From positions 19,776,184-19,840,183 of the forward strand of contig OZ023210.1 of assembly GCA_963995525.1 (NCBI GenBank): a DNA stretch of 64,000 nt. The letters are read 5' to 3'. This DNA comes from Escarpia spicata. Taxonomy: Eukaryota; Annelida; Polychaeta; Sabellida; Siboglinidae. Each line of letters opens with the position of its first letter. Position 1 is the stretch's first letter. Below the pieces are notes generated by a model. That model was given only the letters and a program-made list of their open reading frames with translations. It had not been told where the DNA came from and ran no database searches. This document shows, one piece after another, positions 24,501 through 36,110 of this stretch. The position numbers and the translations under genes were made by a program.

Positions 24501-27500
24501 GTGCAACATTACAAAATTTTTATTTGAGGAGATTCAAATGTAAATGAAGTTCGCTAGCAATCGCGCGCGTTGCAATTTTGTTGGTGTGTCTGCGTCTTGT
24601 CGTTCGGCCGCCAGTGTGTTGTACATAGGTGTTCGACCGAGTTTAGTGCCTGCGTTAACAGGGTCATGCGCTCAGCGCACCGACCTAGCTTTGTCATACG
24701 CGTAGGACAGACTCCGCATCAGCCATCGTTGATCGAGGCTGTATTTCCCACAATCGTAAATCGTTCAGTTTGACCGTGCACGGATCATATTTGATGAACT
24801 TTGAAAATAGTAGACTTTGTATTGCTACCTGTTATTTGAATAATTATATACAAAGTTTTACCAATTATTACAGATCGGTGACAATTTTCAAAACTTGTAA
24901 CTGGCTCTCCGGTAAATCTATAGTGCTGGTTGATCAACGGAATATTAATGACATATCATAAATATTGTTGTATCTATGTTACGTAACATTTATATTAACC
25001 ATAAATTGCGAGTTTTTGAAACCGAATTATGCAAGGCGCGCGGCCGGGGACGGTGCGCCAACCGCCGTTGACATGTCGGCTTCCGCCAACTACGGCGGCC
25101 TGCGCGCGGCATCAACGTTACGACGTAACTAAATCTATAAATTATATTCCGCCTGGTAAATGTAATTCGGGCACCGTTAAAACTGTTTTATCATTGAAAT
25201 GGTAATATAACGTTTAGGAAAATTATGCGTTTGTTTGCTGATGATCAATTGAATATTATCTTCGTTTGTAAAAAACAGAACTATGTTAATATTGAAATTC
25301 ATAGGGGTTGAAAACAATATTCTCATATTAGGTCTATAGTTTATTATGATTTTTTGACAACATCTCCTGGCTTTGCATTGGTCGTGTTCCTGGTTGAGTG
25401 GCGTCTTCAATGACAAACTGATGCAACAATTTTACAGCAGTGTTACATATATATATACCATATTAATCGTAAACAGTTTTTGCAACATTATAAAACGAAA
25501 ATAGCAAGGAAAACAATTGTCTAATTCCTGTTATCGTAATAATTATTTGTTATTAATAAAAGCGTTCATATCAGCATCACTAAACTATTGGTATACATAA
25601 TGTAACGTGTCTACTTTTAATATTCGTGATGAACAATAATGGACCGGAAAATAGTTGCAAATATATTTTTGCAATTTAAAAATTTGCAGATTAAATCAAA
25701 TTGTGTCGTTAATCACAAGTCACTCGGACGTACATGCAACGAAACAGCAGGAACATTGTGTCGTTGTCATAAAAATAAGACAGACTTTTTACGTTTTTTC
25801 CGAAGCTTCGATTCCCCTTGACAACCACTCGGACAAGTTAAAAGTTTGGCGGTTGTGATTTGCTATTACTGAATCATGACGCGATACAACTCACTGATGG
25901 AAGAAGAAGAATTCAACTTTCCAATGATACCTCGCGTTCCCCTGCCATTTGCTAGTTTTTTAAAGAGATACTGAATCCGACCGAAAATTGGCCGGGAGCA
26001 GTTTTGCACTGATTGCACGGGCCGAATTCGGCCCAGTGGCCACCTGTAGGGTTAATCACATGTGAGTGTCTCATTTGAATTTTAAGTACATAATATATTA
26101 AACTAATAATTTTTACATTAACATATATGTACACTAACATAATATAACATTCCATATATTTATGCATTAGTAATTAAAATTTGGCCTTGAAAAGTGTATA
26201 AACATGTATGTAAGCACACTATAATAATAAAATGCAAATTATAAAATAATATTTTTAATTACCAAACGCCTATAATAATAATAAATATTGTTCCAAATGT
26301 ATATCCTGATTGTTAAAACTCTGCCCCAAGAATTGTGTTGTAACTGTATTAATGTTGCACTCAGATGCATGTATACAGTACATTTGCCACTTCTTTTTAG
26401 GTGTTTCCAGGTTTATTCGCTAGGTGACGCAACCAAACTATGTGGCCTTTACCTTGCCGATGTTGGTCACATTACAAAATACACTAGTCACCAGTCAAAT
26501 TTGGATTTAGGCCGTATAAGCAAAAAGCGTGACTAACTTTGACCTACAACCGAGACGACTTCCAAACACCGTAAAATTTAGTCCAAAGGACGCAGCAAAA
26601 CTAAAAAATGGCATCCAGTCTGACTTGGAAAACCACATTGCTGGTGGCGATGCCACCAATATTTAGACTTGGCGTTAGTTGGCTTTGCTATTGAATGTAA
26701 CCGTTCGCATAATAAAAGTTAATTTTTTTTGATGAACTTGTTGAATCATTACCAAAGTTGCATTTACAGTCTCCTATAACTAAGCCGGGTCTTACAAACT
26801 ATGCATCGGATGCAGCCTAGACATATCCACCCAGACGAACCGGCGGTGTCGGGTCGATAACTTGAACATTTTGGCAAATTGAATCAGCAGAATGGATTTT
26901 GAATCGGCAGCCACCGATTCAAAGGCCTTAATTTCGAACACTAAAAAATATTGAATATGTGACCAAATGATTATCCACATGAAATAAAATACCCATGTTG
27001 ATAATTTATAAATTGCTGTATAAAATATAGGAAACGGTTACTCTCCGTATCTTCAAGTTTCTTGCATTATCGCATTTGTTTATGGTCACTGCAGGCTGCA
27101 GGGTTTGTGAAGCCAGGGCCGAAGAAGACAAAAAAGCCCGTCCCAGTCCCCGAACCAGAAGAAGACAGTGATGATGAGGATATGTCTGATTCGTCGGAGG
27201 TAAGTTTCATTATCACAGTTTCAGAACATGTCCTTTTTCACTAAGGCCAATGCCCTCCTTTTATATAAATTCTATTAAGTACAAGCATCGTATGATGATG
27301 CTAAAATGACTCGTGTTTCAACGCTCACCTCTTAAATGTGGGTTGATTGAAATAAAACATGTACTTGTTTTCTTTCATTTGAGAGTTGTTTTTGAATGTG
27401 TGGCTGGAGTGAGGAATGAAGCATCAAAGTAGACTACCTAATCGCGCCACCGACAGCTCAGTCCCGGAGACCGTCAACTTCCAAACCCCAATGCATTTTC

Positions 27501-30500
27501 ATTCACAGGGCGCTCACCATAAATCAAACAACACTGAATGTGTCCCCGGTAACAAAAGTAACGAGACAATGACAAATATACCAAACATCATATATTTATT
27601 GATTGTTTTCTGTTTTTTGAAGCAATTTTACACTTCAAACACAAATTTCGACACTTTCTCAACAAAATTGTGCTCAGCATTCAATTTTCCTTCGGAATAT
27701 GCAAATGACTTGCCATGGATAATGTCAGTGAGTGTCCTGATTGGCTATTTTTGAACTGACTTTGATATGCCAAACAAGAGTCATGGCGGCTGCCAGTTAT
27801 CCGTCACTTTCTGACGAAATTTGTCAACAAATCGGTAACACTCGACTAACAGGCATCAAACCTCTGAGCGTTTCGTTGCTGTCTTCCAGGAAGCCGTTCC
27901 CGTGCCAGTCACCAAGAATGCCAAGAAAAATGTGAACGGTAATGCAGCCGCAGACAGCGATGACGACAGCGAAGACGATGATGACGATGACAGCGAAGAG
28001 GAGGAAGGTATTTATCGATCCTTCAAATCATGGTTCATCAATCAGAAAACAGTGGCGCCATAATCTGTCCCAAAGTGTTTTCCTTGCAATGCTGTGATGA
28101 GGCAAGATGACGAGTCTGATCTTCCTTGAAGACAACGAGGCATTTGTCTGAGTGTTGCCAATACAATGTTTGCACATAGTTGATTTATAATATAAAAGAT
28201 ATGACCCATCACAGTGTATTTAGTTCAGTTATCAGCTCAGTGGATGGCTTTGAATGTTTGATCTTCTACAAAAAGTGATGTTTTTGCAGTCTCCAATTAA
28301 TCTCACTGAAATTGTATTGGAATTAATCTGATATATTTGTGACTTCCAAAGATCATCACAAAGCTGGAGCAAACCTTTGCTTTGCATATGAAGTTACAAA
28401 TATTGACTTATTGCCATGTCTGCTGAATTATAATACACATTTGATGATAAAATGTCTCATCACTCTTGGGATAACATAATACATCAGTAAATTTATAAAG
28501 GAGATGCAGGAAAAAATTGTGGTTAGTCCAAACTTTGTACAGTCGGTATTCTACATGAATGGTAATGCACATTTAACGAAAAACAATTCTAAAGGTGTGT
28601 CTGTAATAGCATTTCTTTGCCCAATTATGTTGTGCAGCATTGTGTCATATGATATAGTTGGGTACAAATTGCTTATGTTAAAAAACACCGTGAAATTTGG
28701 GGTATTTTAATGCGAATGCCAATCACAAGTTAATTGGTTGTGGCTGTTAGTTTATGTGACAGTGTCATGTGACATACTTGGGTAAGAGTAACGTGTGTGC
28801 GCGGCCTTGTTGTAGTTGTGCTGCTTGGTGTTGTGGGTACATGTTGTGGTTTTTTCAGAACCAGTGAAGGCGACAAAAGGGAAGAAGGCAGTGAACGGTA
28901 CCAAGAAGAAAGTGGTGGAAGTGGAGGCAGAAGATGATGACGACGACGATGATGACGACGACGATGAAGAAGAGAGTGAGGAGGAAGCTGCACCAGTGAA
29001 GGCGAAGAAAGCACCAGCCATGGAAGTTGAGGAAGACGATGATGAAGAGGAGGATAGTGATGATGAAGAAGATGATGAGGAGGATAGTGAGGAGGAGGAG
29101 GAAGAGGAACCTGTGGTACAGAAGAAGAGGAAGGCGACTGGTGCAGATGCGCCAACAAAGAAGGCAAAGGTTGATGCAGGTACTTGTGATATGACTATGT
29201 TTAAACCTGTATTTTTGGTTGTGCAGTTTCTCTGTTGTGTAGGCTTGCTTGTAACATTTTAGAACTGGCTCTTCCTTTCATAACATGGAAACTATTTGAT
29301 ATCAGTTGAATTGTGAATGTCCTGTAATTCAGGTTTGAGATTTTGTTTCACCGTGAGCTCTTAATTTGCCCATTTTTTCTATCATACTTTTGGACGTGTC
29401 ATCGCAAGGGAATTCTCTCTCAGATGGTGTAATTGTTTCCTGTTGCAGTGGTATCGCTGTACGTTGCCAACCTGGCCACAGACATCGAGGAAGCAAAAAT
29501 ACAGAAATTCTTCAAGAAGCAAGGCATCAGTGTTTCAGACATCCGACACAAAGCACCAAAAACGTGAGTTTATCCCTGCGTACGTACGTGACTATGTTCT
29601 TTTACAGCCATTTCTTATTGTTTTATGCAGCCATTTCTTGTTTTACACAATGTGAACCCATGCTACCCTCAAGCATAACCAACCCTTTGGAGTGTCTGTC
29701 ATATTTTATAGTGTATTTCACCTTTTCTATTCGACAGATGTTCATAATGTACCAGTAACATTTGAAATTATCTTGTATTTAGTTTTTGTGCAGTTCAAAA
29801 CTAATATTCACTGTTGTAAGCTACTGCATCTTATTTGTGCCATGCATCTTGCCACTTAATAACATGATATTTATTACAGGTTTTGCTACGTCGACTTGGA
29901 GGATTCAGAAGATCTAAACAAAGCTTTGGCTCTGTCTGGACAGAAGCTCAAAGGCCAGGAGCTGAAGATTGAGCAGGCGAAAAGCAGGAACGATCCCAAG
30001 GCCGAGAAGAAGACCCCACAGAAGGACGATGCCCCAAAGAAGAGGGCTGGTGAGTCTCGGGGAGGGGGGTTATTGTACATTGTATGTCTTTGGTGGCGGG
30101 GGGAGTTCTTCTGTGGTGCCATTTTGGGGGGAGTATGCACCCACATTTTTAACAGCTTCATTCTTTCTGGTGCTGGCAAATCGTCTTATCTGCAAAATGT
30201 TTACTGGTGTGTTTAGTTGCATATCATGTTGCTTTGGAGTAGCTTTGGTGTCGAAAGTTTCAGTCATTCCTTGTGTATGCTCCATGTCAACAGCCCATAA
30301 TTCATGTGATAGAGACACAGGATCTTTTTTTGTTTTCCATAAACAGCCCCAGTGGAGATTATTCTAAAGCAGTGACCATATTTGGTTATGTGCTGCCTGG
30401 GCTTTTCTCGGAGCTAATGATATCTGTTTCGATAGCATTGTTGTTAGTGTGTCACTTTGTTTGTCTATCATGGCATCATGTACACAGTTTCTACTTTTGC

Positions 30501-33500
30501 TGTAACCGACCTGATGCTATGTTCTTGCAGACGACAACTGTCTGCTGTTTGTGAAGAACCTGCCAGAAGATGTCACCAAGGAGATGTTGTCGGAAGTATT
30601 CTCTGATGCCAAGGATGTCCGTCTACCACTGAATGCGGAAGGCAATTTCAGAGGGTGGGTACTTTATCACTTGAATCGGTGCCTCAGTTTGTTAATCTGA
30701 AGAAGAGTTGATAATGGAGACATGCATTGCTGGTATGAATGCGTGGCTGTAAACAATCTCGTAGGTGGGAGTTGCTTGTTCCTATGTAAAAAAATACCAG
30801 TGTGGGTGAACTGAGAAGGTGGCTAGTTTTTTCCTGTGGTCCAGCCAGCATGTTCTGCCTACAATACAGGTGTATTCATAAAATGTCCTTGCAATGCTGT
30901 GATGAGACAAGATGACGAGTCTGATCTTCCGTGAAGACAACGAGGCATTTGTCTGAGCATTGCTGGAGTAACCTGTGGCTCCTCTGTTGGATCATACAAT
31001 GCCACATGTGTCGGCACTAATTTAGATAGAGCAGTAGCCTAGTCTAAACAAAGAAGACGTTTTCCATGTGTATTTCCGTTGTGTAATCCATTGACTTTGC
31101 TTTCCACGTTTCCTGCCTAATCTCACATGCTGTATACCAGGCCTGGGCTAATAGTAATGATTATAAATATTGAAGTAATAGGTTGAGCAAAAAACCCAAA
31201 TGTGATGCTAATAGGAAACAATGTAATAATAATTGACCTATTACTTTTATATTACTATTGAACATTTAAACCAAATTTCAACTACATAATAATTCCATTT
31301 GATTAGGTTGTAGGTTCCACTAGTGTGTCTAGGTTTTGTGGTTGCTCCTCCCTTGTTGACTTGAGCATGGCCCTGGTGAAGTTTTTATGAGCGTTTACAT
31401 AGCAAGAGGCACTGGTACATTGTTATTGCTGCATTGACTAAAGGGATTAAACTGGGCTTTCACTGCTTTGAAGCCAGTTCTGCCAAGTTGCTGACTACCC
31501 TATATGTTTAGTGACTGCCTCCAAGGTGCACACAATTCAGCCTGAACTACAGTGGGTGTGAAAAGCATCTTGATGTATTTGTACTTGAGCAATTAAATGT
31601 CCACCAAGCAGCAGTAGAGCAATGTGGTTTAATTCAGGGTTCGCACAGGTCCCCGAAAGTCTTGAATGTTCTTGGATTTGATTTTTTTGTTCGAGTACCC
31701 TCGAATCTTCTTGAATTTCAAAAATAAATATCACATCTTGGACTTGCTAAGACTGACTTCCACAGGCAATATCTCAGACTCACTGAGAAAATATGTGCAC
31801 AGTTAGCCTAATGAGAATCTTAGTGAAAACATGACGCACTAAGGTCTAAGCATCATTGCCATTGTTATGATTGTGAAAAGCAATTTAATTAGAGTTTAAT
31901 AGTCTTCTGTGAGAATCTTCTAATCAAAACTTGTCAAAAAAACACCTACACAATTACAAATTTCTAGTGGAAATGTATAAATACATGACATTAAATAATG
32001 AAATTTTTTCTTTATAGCGCTTCTAAAAATGTTAATGAAAAGTCCTACTTTTTCCCCCGAAAATGTTCTTGAATGTTCTTGAATTTGACTGCTCATTCTG
32101 TGTGAACCCTGGTTTAATTAGACTAATATATCCGCCTAGTTATATGGCATTAACTGTTGTCTTTCATTCCAGTATGGTATTTAAATTTATTAATATTTAA
32201 ATGGAACATATGTGTTCTATCCTTAGTCAATGTAGTAAATATGGTATACGGTATAGATATATTTTGTTCTAAACATTTATGATTTATTTTATTTTATAAT
32301 ACTTCCCTAATGATGATGAAAGTACTTGACATTCTCAAATATTATTTCAAATACTTTTGGTATGAATGACAATAAATGGCAAGTTAGATTTTTTATTCAC
32401 CTGTCTTGAGACCGAGAACAATTGTACTGTTGTATTTATGCATACGGTGCATTACATCACTATATGTTCCAATGAAAAACGTAATAGTAATTGCTTCAAA
32501 TGTGATAGTAATAGGAAGAATTCAGCATGTACTAGTAATATGAAGGAAACCGTAATATATTACATTGCAATGTAATTGACCCCAGGCCTGCTGTGTATAC
32601 ATATTACAATGTGTAGTCTTTATTTAAAAATTGGACGCATTTTTGATGGCACAGTATGACAGTATGGTAGTTTTCTTTATCATCTGGGTCGTGTTACCAC
32701 CTGGATAGCAAGGATTGCACATTTTGTTTCAGCTTTGCGTTTGTTGAGTTCAACACTGAGGCTGACGTTGATACAGCGATGGAGGAGAAACAGGGAACAG
32801 ATATGGAAGGCAAATCACTCTTCCTTGACTACACAGGGTCCAAGAGCAAAGGGGCCAAGAAGTCTGGGTCGTTCGGTGGGGCCCCGCAGCAGCGCAAGTC
32901 ATTCGGTGGTGAGTTTGAGGCAACTTAATTCGTGTTACTGTTCCTGGGGGGGGGAATATATCTTCATTTTGACAGAATTTGTTTCCTAGTTTTTTATTGT
33001 AGTGGTAAGGAAAATTTGGCATGTAACAAAGTTGAGTTGTTGGGTCTGCTGTTTTATCATAAAAGTTTAACCAGGATTTTTGATAACCATTGGTAAAGCG
33101 TAGAAGTTCCTAATGAGTGGTAGGCAATGAAGTGGCTACGGAATGGTCACCATCCTCGCAAGCCATGGATGTGGCTACGTGCACTACCACTGGCAGATCT
33201 CCTACGCATCGTATGGAACTTAGTTGAATCAAACTCAAAATTGACGTCGCCATACCACCCATGAGAACAGTGCAGACTCGCGTCCAATTTCCAGGAATCC
33301 AAATATAATTACCCATTCTACCATTTTCATGAGCCGCTGAGGGGTATTGTTTTCAAAAAAAAATTAGATGTATTGGTAGGGTGATTGGGGGTTTGAATCA
33401 ATATGAAACATTACTTTTTAACTTAGCAAACTTACAAGACCATCCCTAGGATGTGGGGTTTGTAATCATGTCAACTAAGATATTTATCTACAGCGTATTG

Positions 33501-35282
33501 GTTTTTATGTCAACAGAGGCCGGCAAAACGAAGGTGCTGTTTGTGAAGAACCTGAGCTTCAACTTGACAAAGGAGGGACTTCAGGAGGCGTTTGATGGAG
33601 CGACGACAGCCCGAATTGCCACATTCCCAGACACGGGCAAACCCCGGGGGTAGGTGTTGGCTTGGGGCATTTGTTAGGGAGAATTGAATGTGTACACAAG
33701 GACAACGTTATACTCGTATTTTGTGATCTTTTCCAAAGTATCTTCCTTGCAATGCTGTGATGAGACAAGATGACGAGTCCGATCTTCCTTGAAGACAACG
33801 AGGCATTTGTCTGAGTGTTGTGGTTCAATTTGTGTGTATTTACCGCCATCATTTAGCAGAATCGGATCACGTAAATATATGTGTTTTTGTGGCTCTGCTT
33901 AGTCTAATTGTGATGTACTGGTGACTTGGCGCATTTGTGGATATGCAAGCTATTATCTGATGGTCATGTTTGTTTTTGTAGGTTCGGTTTTGTGGAGTTT
34001 GATTCTCCGGCCGACGCCTCGGCTGCCTACGAGTCGATGAACGGAACAGAGCTGGAGGGTCGTGAGTTGAAGCTCGACTACGCATCGGAACAACAGAACT
34101 CACCTAGGCCATTCGGTGGACGAGGGGGTCGCGGAGGTCGGGGCGGATTTGATAGAGGTAATTAATAAGTTCATAATTCAGTAAAAAATAAAAGCACCTT
34201 TTATTAACTTAAAATTAACTTTTATTAACATATTCAAACCTGTCATTAACGTATGTGTTATTGCTGTTACCATGAAGTTGTTTATGGTGTGTACGAGACC
34301 GTAGACAAAACATGCCTGTTCTGTGCAATGTGTGAATGTTACAGCACTTTGACTGGACATTGCCTGTGATGACCTGGTTGTGTTTTCTTTCAGGAGGTCG
34401 AGGGGGCTTCAGGGGGGGCCGAGGGTTTGGTGGACGAGGTCGTGGGGGCGACAGGGGAGGAAGAGGTAGGTTTGTCTTCTGTTAGTTATCTATCCTTGCA
34501 AAGCTGTGATGTGATAAGATGACGAGTCTGATCTTCTGTGAAGACAGCGAGGCATTTGTCTGAGTGTTGCTGGATACACAATTTAGCAGGTTTTTATTGA
34601 TTTATTTATTCAGCATAAAATGTGTGTGTGCATACATAAAATATAGTACATTAGAGTACACCATATATAAGGATGACATAAGAAAGTGCAGACTTATTTC
34701 CATTGTGGTCCTTGGACAGACATACAAAATACATGACGCAGATAAGAGATCTGTCTCCCATTCCCACCAGTTTTTGAGATTCATATATCGCTAACATTGT
34801 TATTGGTAAATCACAGGCTTTGACCATCATACCAGTTGCCCAGGTGTTGTATTCAGTGTGAGTTGCTAAGACGGTTGTATATTTTTAAGTGTCAAGTCAA
34901 GATTATATGTCTTGTTTATCTTTTGTATGATTTCCAGTTCAGATATTGTTTAGTTTAGTTCTAATTACCCCTTGAAGGTACTAGTGTGTGCAGTGCTGTG
35001 ATGAGACAAGATGACGAGTCTGATTGCCCTTGAAGACAACGAGGCATTTGTCTGAGCATTGCTGGAGTAACCTGTGGCTCCTCTGTTGGATCATACAATG
35101 CCACATGTGTCGGCACTAATTTAGATAGAGCAGTAGCCTAGTCTAAACAAAGAAGACGTTTTCCATGTGTATTTCCGTTGTGTAATCCATTGACTTTGCT
35201 TTCCACAGGTCGGGGTGGATTCCGAGGTGGTCGTGGTGGAAGCACAGAGTTCAAAGGTTCGCGGAAGTCATTTGACGATTAA
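21512..35282 (+). CDS. ncl: Nucleolin, three RRMs and RGG tail (12 exons, 537 aa)
   Basis: Coding exons: 21512-21541, 27095-27199, 27890-28007, 28859-29179, 29449-29563, 29880-30049, 30531-30654, 32733-32908, 33517-33649, 33982-34157, 34394-34465, 35209-35282. All phases agree (1614 nt, stop TAA 35280-35282). Residues 1-191 are K/P-rich stretches alternating with three D/E blocks. RRM1 is about 192-265 (LYVANL, TFCYVDL), RRM2 about 288-365 (LLFVKNL, GFAFVEF), RRM3 about 389-467 (LFVKNL, GFGFVEF). The RGG/RG tail is about 475-525. Each RRM is split by a phase-2 intron just before RNP1, as in known nucleolin genes. Vertebrate nucleolin has four RRMs, so this one has one fewer. By family it acts in the nucleolus in pre-rRNA transcription, processing and assembly. 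Exon 1 rests on a short basic peptide (MPLKTSKPKK) and a gtgaac donor and is the weakest exon. The introns host five C/D snoRNA copies. Confidence 0.9.
23153..24176. mobile_element. hAT-like MITE, 1.0 kb, in nucleolin intron 1
   Basis: Terminal inverted repeats cagtgtttcccctgg (left) and ccaggggaaacactg (right) are perfect over 15 bp. The flanking bases tatta (23148-23152 and 24177-24181) are repeated, a partial match to an 8-bp hAT target duplication. No transposase is present. It contains a copy of repeat R5 at 23690-23911. Confidence 0.7.
23690..23911 (+). repeat. Repeat family R5, copy 1
   Basis: Matches the inverted copy at 44976-45322 from atgataacctcaat to gcctcctgtccaaatagagg, but lacks about 110 bp of its middle. 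Non-coding; likely a MITE. Confidence 0.7.
24182..27094 (+). other. Remainder of nucleolin intron 1
   Basis: Non-coding, with two GC-rich patches (about 24300-24420 and 25030-25110) in otherwise AT-rich DNA. I see no exon or known repeat that I can support. Confidence 0.4.
28085..28158 (+). ncRNA. Box C/D snoRNA, copy 1 (nucleolin intron 3)
   Basis: Terminal stem gcaatgc/gtgttgc, box C gtgatga (28094-28100), D' ctga (28116-28119), C'-like tgaaga, and box D ctga (28148-28151). The guide before D' (agatgacgag) and the guide before D (acgaggcatttg) are both complementary to overlapping parts of the conserved 28S rRNA stretch CAAATGCCTCGTCATCT. Counting five bases upstream from each box points to a G and an A in that stretch. 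Four further copies lie in introns 7, 9 and 11. Confidence 0.85.
30891..30963 (+). ncRNA. Box C/D snoRNA, copy 2 (nucleolin intron 7)
   Basis: The terminal stem gcaatgc/gcattgc is perfect. Boxes and both guides are as in copy 1 (C tgatga, D' ctga, D ctga). It is followed without a break by a 150-bp block that is duplicated after copy 5. Confidence 0.87.
30933..31108 (+). repeat. Duplicated snoRNA cassette, copy in intron 7
   Basis: By eye, 176 bp are identical to 35031-35206, including the 3' half of the C/D snoRNA, a conserved block (ctggagtaacctgtggctcc onward) and the pyrimidine-rich end of intron 11 up to ctttccac. Here the acceptor AG is absent (ctttccacgttt). The block after the C/D RNA might encode a second RNA (small hairpin ttaga/tctaa followed by aca), but I could not fold a convincing H/ACA. 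Confidence 0.85.
31138..32590. mobile_element. Older hAT-like MITE in nucleolin intron 7
   Basis: Ends caggcctggg and cccaggcctg form inverted repeats. The flanking 8-mers ctgtatac and ctgtgtat agree at six of eight positions, consistent with an aged hAT target duplication. The interior is AT-rich with repeated taatagta-type motifs and has no transposase. A second hAT MITE is nested inside. Confidence 0.65.
31635..32111. mobile_element. hAT-like MITE (477 bp) nested in another
   Basis: Inverted ends cagggttcgcacag and ctgtgtgaaccctg, flanked by a perfect 8-bp duplication gtttaatt (31627-31634 and 32112-32119). The 8-bp TSD and CAGGG end are typical of hAT elements. Non-autonomous. Confidence 0.88.
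33128..33340. repeat. Dispersed repeat family R3, copy 2
   Basis: In nucleolin intron 8. Shares catcctcgcaagccatgga, cctacgca, gttgaatcaaact and gagaacagtgca with 8318-8560. Confidence 0.5.
33749..33821 (+). ncRNA. Box C/D snoRNA, copy 3 (nucleolin intron 9)
   Basis: Same boxes and guides as copy 1, but D' reads ccga instead of ctga, so guiding from D' may be lost while the D guide is intact. Confidence 0.8.
34498..34570 (+). ncRNA. Box C/D snoRNA, copy 4 (nucleolin intron 11)
   Basis: Box C is altered (tgatgt), and the D guide has one change (acagcgaggcatttg); D' and D are intact. It may be a decaying copy. Confidence 0.7.
34990..35062 (+). ncRNA. Box C/D snoRNA, copy 5 (nucleolin intron 11)
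   Basis: Terminal stem gcagtgc/gcattgc, C tgatga, D' ctga, D ctga, both guides intact. It ends about 145 bp before the last exon and begins the block duplicated in intron 7. Confidence 0.85.
35031..35206 (+). repeat. Duplicated snoRNA cassette, copy at end of intron 11
   Basis: Identical partner of 30933-31108. Here the block runs directly into the genuine acceptor (ctttccacag) of the last nucleolin exon, so this is probably the source copy. Confidence 0.85.
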
Positions 35283-36110
35283 GTAGCTACAGCCATATAT
35301 GTTTGTCATACTACAGTCTAGTGATCGTGTGACTGTCGTAGCGCCGAGCGTCACCCTGCGTTTGAGCGGCTAGAATCGGTCTTCATATTGGACAGTATTC
35401 ATCTCGTGGGGGGTTAGCCCGCTGCCAACTTTGCGTCAACTCTTGAGTCTGGGGTTGGCGGCAGTATAACTTGTGGACATTCTCTGTGTAAGTGTTCGTG
35501 CTCTTTGTTTGTTGTTCGTGAAGTCCGTAGACTTGGACTGTCAGAGACTTTGAATGCGTAGTCAGTCCAGTGTCGGAACGTCTGAAGTCGGCGTTGATGA
35601 AATGAAAGAATCACTGCTATTTTTTTTAATGTTCTAATATGTTTTACTCAGTTCATGGCTAAGACGTTTGGTACCTATAGAATTACCTTTGGTGTTGGAT
35701 TGATGTGCAGCAGTACAGTCTAAATAAGATATTCTTGTGTTGAGACAATATTATGCTTCGTGAATAACTAAATGTACGTGGAATTTGTATGTGGCAGCTG
35801 CAGTTTCATGACACTACCATCCTGCGCCACAATCAAAGGTAGAGAAATGTACATGCCTTCAATTTAGTATGTTTACAGATAATGTGCATTTATAATATTG
35901 TTATGTATGGAACTGAGGGCATGTTGTGCTATTTGCTTGTATCGGAATGGATTGCAGAATTGTTTGTGATGAGAGAAGACATTTGGTGGACTTGGGATGC
36001 CCGTATACCTCCTCCTGACATTTAGTTGGCGCAGGCGTATTTTAAATTTTGTATATAGTGGTCAGTTGGTCAGAAGAATCGTCACAATAAATTACAGTAA
36101 TTGCCAAATA
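35283..36110 (+). other. 3' UTR of nucleolin
   Basis: Non-coding DNA from the stop codon to just past an AATAAA at 36086-36091, followed by tggttggtgtgtctgttttg, a GT-rich downstream element as expected for cleavage and polyadenylation. Confidence 0.65.
36086..36091 (+). terminator. Nucleolin poly(A) signal
   Basis: AATAAA followed about 20-40 bp later by a GT-rich stretch. The first such pair after the stop codon. Confidence 0.65.

Noticed and set aside
27416..27754. 112-codon ORF in nucleolin intron 2
   Set aside because: No recognisable motif; chance open frame in an intron.
28730..29167. Pro/His/Ser-rich minus-strand ORFs
   Set aside because: Antisense of the acidic GAT/GAA-rich nucleolin exon.
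30964..31080. Second snoRNA after the C/D RNA in the duplicated cassette
   Set aside because: I found only a short ttaga/tctaa hairpin followed by aca; no convincing two-hairpin H/ACA fold.
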